64,000 bases of DNA, from contig NC_015389.1 of the NCBI RefSeq assembly GCF_000195315.1, forward strand, positions 496,001 through 560,000, given 5' to 3'. A program made the translations under genes and the position numbers. The stretch comes from Coriobacterium glomerans PW2 (lineage in GTDB: Bacteria; Actinomycetota; Coriobacteriia; Coriobacteriales; Coriobacteriaceae). Below the pieces are notes generated by a model, which saw only the letters and a list, made by a program, of their open reading frames with translations, made no database searches and had not been told where the DNA came from. Positions 36,468 through 43,560 of the stretch are shown here, one piece after another. Each line of letters opens with the position of its first letter. Within the stretch, counting starts at the first letter, position 1.

Positions 36468-36588
36468 GCACTCGAGCAGGACAGCTGGTAGATCACCGGC
36501 AAGACGTTCGCTCAACGCTTCATCGTCGGATCGGGAAAGCGCATCAACGATCTCGTGGAGGCGGCCTTGCGCTGCGTGGGCGCGCAGC
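36468..36588 (+). pseudogene. Decayed fragment of a second thiG
   Basis: Read in one frame, this 121-base stretch gives ALEQDSW, a stop codon, ITGKTFAQRFIVGSGKR, then INDLVEAALRCVGAQ. That closely follows the start of the intact ThiG at 39151 (ALEQDSWQIAGKTFTSRF, then LGSGKYSNELVEAAVRCAGAQ). It has an in-frame TAG where intact thiG has CAG, no upstream start and no downstream remainder. It is therefore a remnant of a duplicated thiazole synthase gene. Confidence 0.85.
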
Positions 36589-36591
36589 CCC

Positions 36592-36774
36592 CTAGCTCTC
36601 GGCCTTCTCAGGGTGCCCGTGCTCCTTCTGCCATCGATCCCAGGTGGAGTAGCAGATCGCGGCTCGCTGGTCCTCCTGCGGGAAGCGCTTCTTCTCGTTT
36701 CTCGTGACGGTCTCCATGCAGCGTGAGATGTAGGTGTCCTTCTTTTCGTTTGCGCGCGGGTCCGGTATCGGCAT
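36592..36774 (-). CDS. 60-residue phage-associated-like protein
   Basis: A short frame starting ATG 36774 with GGAG 7 bases upstream. The product is very charged: MPIPDPRANEKKDTYISRCM and later FPQEDQRAAICYSTWDRW. The pattern 'ISRCM...FP...QR.A.CYS.W' resembles small proteins found in phage and prophage packaging regions. This is recalled likeness, not a search result. It is a lone gene with no other phage genes beside it. The frame continues upstream to 37404 without sense. Confidence 0.6.
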   Translation of the reverse strand: MPIPDPRANEKKDTYISRCMETVTRNEKKRFPQEDQRAAICYSTWDRWQKEHGHPEKAES

Positions 36775-36924
36775 GATGGCTCCAATCTTTCTCGGTGCGG
36801 GGCTCGGAAGCCTCGTTGCGGCTCCTCGGACTGACATCCGCATGGCCACGTTGTGGGCTATGCTTATACCCGAGCGAACAGCCTCGTGTGGAGACGAGGC
36901 GTCCGAGATGGAAGTGGTCTGGTC

Positions 36925-37236
36925 ATGGCTGGAGAGGCGATCGAGATACCCCGCTCCGAGGATCCGATATCGGTCGAAGGGCTCCGGCTCGCGCGCACCG
37001 AAGATCTGCCCGAGGTTCGCGCCCTGTTTCGCGAGATCCTCGCCGATTTGGAGCAGCGCGCCCTGCCGGTCTGGGATGAAGACCATCTCGCGCACGTTCT
37101 CGAGAAGGATATCTTCAACAACCCGGCCATCAACTTCTACCGACGCAACGGATTCACGAGGGTCCCCGGTGTCTTCGTCCGCGCGATCGACGGCGAGTTC
37201 GTGCTCACCGAGCTTCCCTATGAGAGGCGGCTCTGA
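36925..37236 (+). pseudogene. Internally deleted GNAT acetyltransferase
   Basis: Open frame of 103 codons. The first half (VEGLRLARTEDLPEVRALF, DEDHLAHVLEKDI) is the N-terminal part of a GNAT N-acetyltransferase. It jumps directly to FNNPAINFYRRNGFTRV, the C-terminal NPAxxFYxxxGF motif, and ends FVLTELPYERRL. The ~60-70 residues between them, which carry the acetyl-CoA-binding loop (R/QxxGxG/A), are missing. The frame stays open across the deletion, but the product cannot be a working acetyltransferase. It ends overlapping the convergent hydrolase gene by 32 bases. Confidence 0.75.
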
Positions 37237-37987
37237 GGATCGCCCCAGCGAGCCCGGAAGGGTTCTCCCAGGCCATCGAGTGGCCCGCGTTCGGAACTGT
37301 CTCGAGCGCCACCCCGTGGGCGGCAAGCGCCGCGCGCTCATCTTCTGAAGGCGTGTTCGCGCCGAAGATACAGGCTGAGGGGATCGGCAGGCAATACAGC
37401 GCATCGCGCCAGGAAGGATCGCCGCCCGCGGCGCCGCTGCAGGCGAAGCGATGCAGCGCCGCGGGGTACCAGCGGGCGGCCGTCGCCGCCCACATCGTGT
37501 TTCCGTCGCGAAGGCTCGCCTCGATCAGCTCGCGAAAGCCGCGCTGGACGAAGGTGCGCTCCGATGCGCTCGCGATGGCGCGGCTCGTCGAGCCCTCGCC
37601 GCTCGGATCGAGATTGGGCTCGGTCAGGATGAGCCGCATGATCGCGTCGGGTCGCAGCGCGGCGAGCTCGATCGCGACCGGGCCGCCCAAGCTGTGTCCG
37701 ATCGCGATCACCTCGTGCAGGCCGAGCGTGTCGATGAAGCGGCTCAGGTAGCGCGCGTGCGAGCTCACCCGGTAATCGAAGTCGGCGGGCGCGTCGCTGT
37801 ATCCGGCTCCCAGCAGGTCGACGAGGATGCGCCGATGGCCTGCGAGCGCGGGCTGCGCGGCGACCTCCGTGTTATCGAAGGATCCGGCGCATCCCAGACC
37901 GTGGATGAAGAGCAGCGGCCGTTCCGTGCCGGGAAGATCCTGATAGCGCATACGGCATCCCAGCGCTTCGATCAGATGCTCTCTCAT
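37205..37987 (-). CDS. Alpha/beta hydrolase
   Basis: 260 residues, alpha/beta-hydrolase fold. It has the oxyanion-hole HGLG motif (LLFIHGLGCAGSFDNTE), the nucleophile elbow GHSLGGP with Ser at about residue 101, and the C-terminal catalytic His in VPNAGHSMAWENP. These are typical of small esterases, epoxide or ester hydrolases; the substrate is not deducible. ATG 37987 has GGGAG upstream (AAGGGAGCACACCT). Frames extending to 38128 lack similarity. It is divergent from thiS and overlaps the GNAT remnant tail-to-tail. Confidence 0.9.
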   Translation of the reverse strand: MREHLIEALGCRMRYQDLPGTERPLLFIHGLGCAGSFDNTEVAAQPALAGHRRILVDLLGAGYSDAPADFDYRVSSHARYLSRFIDTLGLHEVIAIGHSLGGPVAIELAALRPDAIMRLILTEPNLDPSGEGSTSRAIASASERTFVQRGFRELIEASLRDGNTMWAATAARWYPAALHRFACSGAAGGDPSWRDALYCLPIPSACIFGANTPSEDERAALAAHGVALETVPNAGHSMAWENPSGLAGAILRAASHREAR

Positions 37988-38119
37988 AGGTGTGCTCCCT
38001 TCCCCTGCGCCCGACCGGGCCGATAGATCGCCTTGCGTCCGGACATCCATCTTAACAGCTTGACATCGCCGCCGCTGTTGTCTATGATCTCGCGCAGAGT
38101 ACGAGACGCGTACGAAGGG

Positions 38120-38186
38120 GCGCACCACCTTGGGTGCGGCGTTCCTCGTGCGCGTTTTTTCTTGCGCCGCCGGGCTGCGGCGGCGC
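38120..38186 (+). promoter_or_regulatory. Terminator-like switch upstream of thiS
   Basis: GCGCAC at 38120-38125 can pair with GTGCGC at 38148-38153, followed by GTTTTTT, a terminator. Almost the same 5' arm, CGCACC at 38121-38126, can instead pair with GGTGCG at 38133-38138, which would prevent the first pairing. A third strong stem, GCGCCGCC / GGCGGCGC (38164-38171 with 38179-38186), lies just before the thiS ribosome-binding site. I do not see the conserved TPP riboswitch boxes (CUGAGA, ACCUGAU). Confidence 0.45.
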
Positions 38187-38205
38187 GCTCGGAAGGGAGG
38201 AAGGT

Positions 38206-38403
38206 ATGGCGCAGGTCAACGGCGTGGCGCGCGCGGATGTCATCGGGATGCCGCTCGACGAGCTGCTCGCCGCCGAGGGCTACGATCCGTGCCGCGTCGC
38301 GTGCGAGGCGGACGGCGAGATCGTCGCGCGCGCAAACTACCACGCGCATCGGATCGCCGCCGACGAGCAGCTGGAGATCGTCAGCTTCGTAGGGGGTGGT
38401 TGA
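38206..38403 (+). CDS. thiS: Sulfur carrier protein ThiS
   Basis: 65 residues, ubiquitin-like beta-grasp protein ending in Gly-Gly-Gly, whose C-terminal glycine is adenylated and then thiocarboxylated to donate sulfur to the thiazole ring. It has a V-N-G start, the central PLDELLAAEGYDP segment, and the EIVARANYHAHRI...LEIVSFVGGG end. ATG 38206 has GGAAGGGAGGAAGG upstream. It is the first gene of the thi cluster; thiF begins next to its stop. Confidence 0.92.
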   Translation: MAQVNGVARADVIGMPLDELLAAEGYDPCRVACEADGEIVARANYHAHRIAADEQLEIVSFVGGG

Positions 38404-38404
38404 T

Positions 38405-39034
38405 ATGAATCGCGCGCAGGAGGTGCTCGCGGATCGCATCGGCCGGGAGCCCGCCGAGCGGCTGGCCTGCGCGCGCGTGGGCATCGCCGGGCTCGGTGGG
38501 CTGGGCTCAAACATCGCCGTGCATCTCGTGCGCAGCGGTGTGGGGGCTCTGCATCTGGTCGATTTCGACATCGTGGACGAGAGCAACCTGAACCGGCAGC
38601 ACTACTTCCGCGACCATCTCGGCATGCGCAAGACCGAGGCGCTCGCCGAGCAGCTGCGTCGCATCAATCCGGACGTGGAGCTCGACCTCGACGCGGCGCG
38701 GATCGATGCGGACAACGCCGTCGCGCTCTTCGCGGACGAGCGGATCGTCTGCGAGGCCTTCGATAAGCCCGATGCGAAGGCGCTGCTCGTCAACGCGTTG
38801 CTCGCCGAGGCGCCGCAGACCGTCGTGATCGCCGCGAGCGGGGTCGCCGGAGCGGGGCCGGCATCAGAGGTCGCGACCAGGCGGCTCTCGCCGCGCTTCT
38901 ACCTGTGCGGCGACGGCACGACCGACGTCGCGAGCGGCACAGCCCTCTTTGCGCCCCATGTGGCGCTGTGCGCCGCGCAGCAGGCTCTGGTCGCGGTGCG
39001 GCTCATCCTGGGCTTGGAGCAGGCTCCGGCGTGA
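38405..39034 (+). CDS. thiF: ThiS adenylyltransferase ThiF
   Basis: 209 residues, E1-like. It adenylates the ThiS C-terminus. The nucleotide-binding motif is VGIAGLGGLGSNIAVHLVRSG, followed by LHLVDFDIVDESNLNRQHYF, with the conserved Arg and Asp of the family. It is shorter than E. coli ThiF, as usual for the gram-positive/anaerobe form. ATG 38405 is one base after the thiS stop and follows GGGGGTGG; a GTG at 38396 is possible. It is co-transcribed with thiS and thiG. Confidence 0.92.
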   Translation: MNRAQEVLADRIGREPAERLACARVGIAGLGGLGSNIAVHLVRSGVGALHLVDFDIVDESNLNRQHYFRDHLGMRKTEALAEQLRRINPDVELDLDAARIDADNAVALFADERIVCEAFDKPDAKALLVNALLAEAPQTVVIAASGVAGAGPASEVATRRLSPRFYLCGDGTTDVASGTALFAPHVALCAAQQALVAVRLILGLEQAPA

Positions 39035-39150
39035 GGCGGCCAGAGACGCCGGACTCGGCGGGAATCTCGCGGACGCGCGATCGGCTCGGAGCAAGAATTC
39101 GGCAGGAAAGCGGTGTGGCAACATCGCAGACGATGACAGGAGCATGGACC

Positions 39151-39957
39151 ATGACAGACATGAAGACGGGCGCGCCGGCGCTCGAGCAGGACAGTTGGCA
39201 GATCGCGGGCAAGACGTTCACCTCGCGGTTCATTCTCGGCTCCGGAAAGTACAGCAACGAGCTCGTGGAGGCGGCCGTGCGATGCGCGGGCGCGCAGATC
39301 GTGACCGTCGCGGTGCGCCGCGCCGGGGCGACAGGAGCCGGCGGGATCCTGGAGGCTATACCGGCGGGCGTGACCGTTTTGCCCAACACGTCGGGCTCAA
39401 CGACAGCCGAGGAGGCCGTGCGCACCGCTGCGCTCGCGCGCGAACTGGGTTGCGGCGACCTCGTGAAGCTCGAGGTCATCCCCGATCCGAAGTACCTCAT
39501 GCCCGACAACGCCGAGACCGTGCGCGCATGCGCGTCGCTCGTGGAGCGCGGTTTCACCGTGCTGCCCTACGTCTATCCCGATCTCAACACGGCGCGCGAG
39601 CTTGAGGCGGCTGGGGCAGCCGCTATCATGCCGCTCGGCTCGCCCATAGGCTCGAACCGTGGTCTGCTCACGCGTGAGTTCATCCGCATCATCATCGACG
39701 AGATCAACCTGCCCGTCATCGTGGACGCCGGGCTCGGCCGCCCCTCGGAGGCATGCGAGGCGATGGAGATGGGTGCGACGGCGTGCATGGTGAACACCGG
39801 CGTCGCCACGGCCGGCGATGTGGCGCGCATGGCTTGGGCGTTCGGCCGCGCGATCGAAGCGGGCCGTCAGGCCCGCCTGGCCGGACCCGGCCGCGTGCTC
39901 GACCGCGCCTCGGCGTCTTCTCCGATCACCGGCGTCATCACGAACCAAGCGCGATGA
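39151..39957 (+). CDS. thiG: Thiazole synthase
   Basis: 268-residue TIM-barrel enzyme. It forms the thiazole phosphate from 1-deoxyxylulose 5-phosphate, dehydroglycine and ThiS-thiocarboxylate. Motifs include FTSRFILGSGKYSN at the start, the lysine-containing LVKLEVIPDPKYLMPDN, GAAAIMPLGSPIGSN and IVDAGLGRPSEACEAMEMGATACMVNT. The start ATG 39151 has AGGAG upstream; the ATGs at 39133 and 39160 are alternatives. The stop overlaps thiE (ATGA). A decayed copy of its 5' part lies at 36468-36588. Confidence 0.95.
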   Translation: MTDMKTGAPALEQDSWQIAGKTFTSRFILGSGKYSNELVEAAVRCAGAQIVTVAVRRAGATGAGGILEAIPAGVTVLPNTSGSTTAEEAVRTAALARELGCGDLVKLEVIPDPKYLMPDNAETVRACASLVERGFTVLPYVYPDLNTARELEAAGAAAIMPLGSPIGSNRGLLTREFIRIIIDEINLPVIVDAGLGRPSEACEAMEMGATACMVNTGVATAGDVARMAWAFGRAIEAGRQARLAGPGRVLDRASASSPITGVITNQAR

Positions 39958-40574
39958 CGTCCATCGCCGCGACGGCGACCTGTCAGCTCGGAGAGCCCGC
40001 ACGCTCCGACCCGCCCTTCGCGAGCGGGTTCGCCCGCGTCGCGCTCACCGATCGCGTGCACTGCGCCCGGCCGCTCCCCGAACAGGTGCTCCGTATCGCC
40101 GGGCGCATCGACGCCATCGTTGTGCGCGAGCGCGATCTGGATGATGACGCCTACGAGCGTCTCGCCCGCGCGGTCGCCGCCGCGTGCGACGAGGCCGGTG
40201 TCGCCCTCATCGTCCACGGCAGACCCGCGGTGGCGCGAAGGATGGGCTTGAACGCGGTCCACCTTCCGTTGCCGCAGCTGGTCGAGCAGGGCAGACCCGC
40301 GGGAATCGCTTGGGTGGGCACCAATGTCCACGAGCCCGATGAGGTCGAGCTCGCGCAGCGATCGGGAGCCGACTACCTCATGGCGAGTCCGATCTTCAAA
40401 CCCTCCTGCAAGCCCTTGGCAGCTGCGCGCGGCCTCGAATTCCTCGAGCGGGTCCTTGCCTGCGCGCGGTTGCCCGTGCTCGCGCTCGGCGGGATCGACG
40501 ACGCGGCCGAGCGCGCCGTGCGCTCGACCGGAGCGGCCGGAGCCTGCAGAATGAGTGGCTATATGCTGCTGTGA
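39954..40574 (+). CDS. thiE: Thiamine phosphate synthase-like protein (ThiE/TenI)
   Basis: 206 residues, TIM barrel of the ThiE/TenI family. ThiE joins the thiazole and pyrimidine moieties; TenI is a thiazole tautomerase, and sequence alone leaves both open. Visible blocks are IDAIVVRERDLDDDAYERLA, LIVHGRPAVARRMGLNAVHLP, GADYLMASPIFKPSCKP and PVLALGGIDD. The segment VRERDL replaces the usual (Q)LRxKD pattern, and SPIFKPSCKP is the normal phosphate-binding loop. Start ATG overlaps the thiG stop by 4 bases. No thiH or thiO accompanies it. Confidence 0.85.
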   Translation: MTSIAATATCQLGEPARSDPPFASGFARVALTDRVHCARPLPEQVLRIAGRIDAIVVRERDLDDDAYERLARAVAAACDEAGVALIVHGRPAVARRMGLNAVHLPLPQLVEQGRPAGIAWVGTNVHEPDEVELAQRSGADYLMASPIFKPSCKPLAAARGLEFLERVLACARLPVLALGGIDDAAERAVRSTGAAGACRMSGYMLL

Positions 40575-40717
40575 GCCGGAGGCGCGCGAAGACCGCACGT
40601 CTCCGCGCTTTGATGGGGCCCGGCGGAGCGCCCGAGCGCCATTTCCCGCGAGACTTGACGGCGCCCCAGCGAAAGACCTAGCATTCTCGAAACATATGGG
40701 CAGGCTAGGGGGTCCAG

Positions 40718-41383
40718 ATGACATCTGCAGACGAGCAGCCGCTTCTCGATGCGTTTGATCTTTCGATTCGCTACGGGCGCGCTTTGGTGTGGAACCATGT
40801 CGATATAGCACTGTATCCCGGTGACATCGCCTTTCTCGTCGGTCCCAATGGATCCGGCAAGACCACGCTGCTCAAATGTCTCGCGGGTTGGATGCGACCT
40901 GCCAGTGGTGAGATCCGGGTGCTCGGAGAGACGCTGACCGGTCGTTCCGCGCGTCTTCGCGGCGCGATCTCGTTTGTCAGCGACGTGCCGGCGTTCTATG
41001 ACGATCTCACGGCGCGCGAGCACATCGAGTTTTTGTTGCGGGCAAACCGGGAGGAGGGGCGCAGAGCCGAGGCCGAGGAGATGCTCGAGGCATTCGGGCT
41101 CACCGGCTCATGCGATGCCTACCCGAGCGCGTTCTCGCGCGGCATGCGCGAGAAGCTCGCGCTTGTGATCTGTCTCATGACGCATCCCCGCCTGCTGCTG
41201 CTCGATGAGCCCACCGGGCCGCTCGATCCGCAATCATGCGAGCTTTTTGGCCGCTACGTCAAGAAGGCCGCTGAGATGGGCGCCGCCGTGCTGATGAGTT
41301 GCCATCACGACCTGCCTCATGTCAGTGCCGACGTGGTCTACGAGCTGTCCGGCGGTCACGTTCGCATTCTCGATCATGAGTAG
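40718..41383 (+). CDS. ABC transporter ATP-binding protein
   Basis: 221 residues, standard ABC ATPase: Walker A GPNGSGKTT at residues 42-50, signature FSRGMREKLALV (a variant of LSGGQ), Walker B LLLLDEPTGPLDP, and the switch His in SCHHDLPH. The domain is short and most like the drug- or lipid-export type that pairs with a separate permease. Its stop overlaps the permease start by 8 bases. The ATG lies after GGGGGTCC, a fair ribosome-binding site. Confidence 0.93.
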   Translation: MTSADEQPLLDAFDLSIRYGRALVWNHVDIALYPGDIAFLVGPNGSGKTTLLKCLAGWMRPASGEIRVLGETLTGRSARLRGAISFVSDVPAFYDDLTAREHIEFLLRANREEGRRAEAEEMLEAFGLTGSCDAYPSAFSRGMREKLALVICLMTHPRLLLLDEPTGPLDPQSCELFGRYVKKAAEMGAAVLMSCHHDLPHVSADVVYELSGGHVRILDHE

Positions 41384-42920
41384 CGTCTCGATGGATAGAA
41401 TCCGTCTGCTCATCTGGCTCCGGCGCCGGCACCTGCGGACCGCGGTGACGTTTTGGAGCACCGCGCTCGGCGTCGATCTCGAGGAGCGACCCGATCTGAT
41501 CGATCGCCTCTACCGCGCGTATCTGATCATCGCGCTCGGCGGGTGGGCCATCATGTCTTGGTCTGCACTGCGCGCCGCCGTCGAGGCCGCAGCGGTCGCG
41601 GCCCCATCGTCCCTGTTCCAGATGCTCTCGATAACAGCGCTCGGCGTACCTTGGATCGCGCTTTTCATCGCGACGATCGCCGGGCTGATCCGATCGCCGC
41701 TCAAGCTCATCGATGCCGACATCACGTTTCTGGTGTCTTCCGGGTTCTCGATGCGATCTATGGCCGTCCTTGACGTCCTTGAGACGGCGGGGGCCGTCGC
41801 GATCGTTGGATTCGTCGTGATGTTCATGCTGGGCTTCGGGTTCGAGGCCGCCGGTTACGGCATCTCGGCGGGCGCGCTCGCCTCAGGCTTGGCGATCCAG
41901 ACCGCCGCAGCCGTCTCGATCGGTCGCTCTTTCGGCTACGCCAGGCTCTCCATCGCGGGCGCGCCCGTCGTCCGCACGCGCATCAGCCGCGTCGCGTGCT
42001 CGATCGGCGTCATAGCGATCGAGATCGCACTCGCTTGGGGCGCATGGAACCTGTCGGGCCTGGGGGGCGCTGCGTCCGCGTCGCGCCTGCTCGGTGTCGT
42101 GAGCGGCGCGCCCGCCCTCGACGCCGCGCTCGTCGTCGCGGCCGCGGCGGCCGCGGCGGCCGGTTCCGTGTCGATCGACGCCGTGCGCGTGATCGAGGAC
42201 AGCGGGCTCTACGCCGCTCTGTTCGGCGTTCGCCGTCTGGTCTGGCTCGATTCGATCGCCTACCACGATATCCGTCGCCGCCTGCGCATCGCGCGCCGTT
42301 CCCATCTGCTGAGGGTTCGGTTTGCCGCCGGGGCGGCGGCACCGCTGTCGCGGGCCGTCTTCGCCCATATACGACAGTATGAGAGCATCATTCGCCTGTT
42401 GCTGCTGGGGGCGCTCGAGGTGCCCCTCGGCGCGCTTCTGCTCGCTCGGCCCGTTCCCGCGCCTCTGCTCGTCGTCTGGGGATTGCAGCTCATCTATGCG
42501 GTTCCGCTCGTTCGCGAGCTGGGGCTTGCGTTTCGCGCCGATATGGCAGTGAGCATAGTCCGCCAGGCTCTGCCCTTCTCAGACGCTCGGCTGGCCCTGA
42601 TCGATGCGGTCCCCGCCGTCTCGTTCACCTGCCTGTGCTCCGTCGCGTCGCTGCTGATGATCGCCGCTGTCGGCCACGTCGGGATCTCACTTGCTCAGGT
42701 TCTGGTGGCGCCGCTCATCACCGTGGCCCTCTCGCTTGCCGCGGCGTTTGACGGCGTTCAGATCACGCTGCGGCGCATGCGCATGTCCTGTCTGGTCGGC
42801 ACTGCCTTGCTGGTGATATGTGCCGGGTTGCTCGCGCTCTTCGGAATCGCTCCGCTTCTGTGCGGTCTTGCCGGTCTCGATATCGTACTCATGGCGCTTC
42901 TGGCGCGCCGGTCCAGCTGA
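41376..42920 (+). CDS. ABC transporter permease (export type)
   Basis: 514 residues with about 10-12 hydrophobic segments and no clear soluble domain. Its gene starts at ATG 41376 inside the last codons of the ATPase gene, so the two form one unit. TM stretches include LIIALGGWAIMSWSAL, MLSITALGVPWIALFIATIAGLI, AIVGFVVMFMLGFGFEAAG and a cluster at the end (FTCLCSVASLLMIAAVGHVG; LVVICAGLLALFGIAPLLCG-like). No substrate-binding protein is encoded nearby, favouring export. The family is not identified beyond ABC-2-like. Confidence 0.8.
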   Translation: MSSVSMDRIRLLIWLRRRHLRTAVTFWSTALGVDLEERPDLIDRLYRAYLIIALGGWAIMSWSALRAAVEAAAVAAPSSLFQMLSITALGVPWIALFIATIAGLIRSPLKLIDADITFLVSSGFSMRSMAVLDVLETAGAVAIVGFVVMFMLGFGFEAAGYGISAGALASGLAIQTAAAVSIGRSFGYARLSIAGAPVVRTRISRVACSIGVIAIEIALAWGAWNLSGLGGAASASRLLGVVSGAPALDAALVVAAAAAAAAGSVSIDAVRVIEDSGLYAALFGVRRLVWLDSIAYHDIRRRLRIARRSHLLRVRFAAGAAAPLSRAVFAHIRQYESIIRLLLLGALEVPLGALLLARPVPAPLLVVWGLQLIYAVPLVRELGLAFRADMAVSIVRQALPFSDARLALIDAVPAVSFTCLCSVASLLMIAAVGHVGISLAQVLVAPLITVALSLAAAFDGVQITLRRMRMSCLVGTALLVICAGLLALFGIAPLLCGLAGLDIVLMALLARRSS

Positions 42921-43298
42921 TGGCCGTCGCGCCTAGCAGACTCGCCTGCACCAGCTGAGGGCAGCGTGCATCGCACAGTGTTTCTCCGAGTATGTTACCT
43001 TTGTGGGAGCAGAGGGGATTTGTATCAAAATCTATACCAACTTGCCCTCCGGGTAATATAGTTAATTGCCAAGGTGGTTGTTCATTTGTCGTGAATTTGT
43101 CATTTAAGCAGGTGAAACCATGATATGGCGATTTGCTCGAGTAGCGCTGAGAGGGTTTTGTTGCGCATGCGGGAACGGTTGGATGCAAATGTTAAATGTA
43201 TATAACGCCATATAAATGATACTATAACTGTTTCATTTTAGTTCAGGTATTCGATACGGTGCGCTCGCGAGGCCGTCGACAGAAGGTTGGGGAGAAGG
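42921..43298 (+). other. AT-rich leader of the first surface-protein gene
   Basis: About 380 bases without a gene; much richer in A/T than the surroundings. A promoter-like run ATATAAATGATACTAT lies at 43210-43225, 75-90 bases before the start codon. A near-copy, ATATAAATGATACTATTACTG, is at 46911-46931 before the second surface gene, suggesting a shared duplicated promoter. The end of this stretch begins the long direct repeat that covers both 5' gene ends. Confidence 0.5.
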
Positions 43299-43560
43299 AT
43301 GCACAGATCTGCACGCTACATAGCCCATAGGATCGTGGCGCCGCTTGCATGCGCCCTGCTCTTTCTGCTCATCTTGATAGTCCCCAACGTCTGGGCGGAC
43401 AGCTCCTCGGCCGCGAAGGCCGATCAGATCTCGCGAGGCGAGGAGGCCACCGTGGACCCCCATCACGACGGGGACAAGAAGAGCGGCGACGCCGACAAGA
43501 CCGACAAGTCCCACGAGGGCAAGAAGACCGACGAGGACAAGAAGGCCGACAAGGGCAACA
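43258..43560 (+). repeat. Direct repeat, copy 1 (5' end of surface gene 1)
   Basis: From TGCGCTCGCGAGG (43260) through the start codon and about the first 87 codons, this sequence matches 46961-47263 base for base as far as I can compare by eye, at an offset of 3,703. Divergence begins inside the Lys/Asp repeat, where the copies differ in repeat number. Such a repeat would allow recombination between the two genes. Confidence 0.85.

Noticed and set aside
36734-37404. Longer frames on both strands over the GNAT remnant
   Set aside because: Only the frame from 36925 has GNAT motifs and only the end of the - strand frame (36592-36774) looks protein-like.
38120-38205. TPP riboswitch before thiS
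   Set aside because: The CUGAGA and ACCUGAU boxes are not found, though a terminator-like switch is present.
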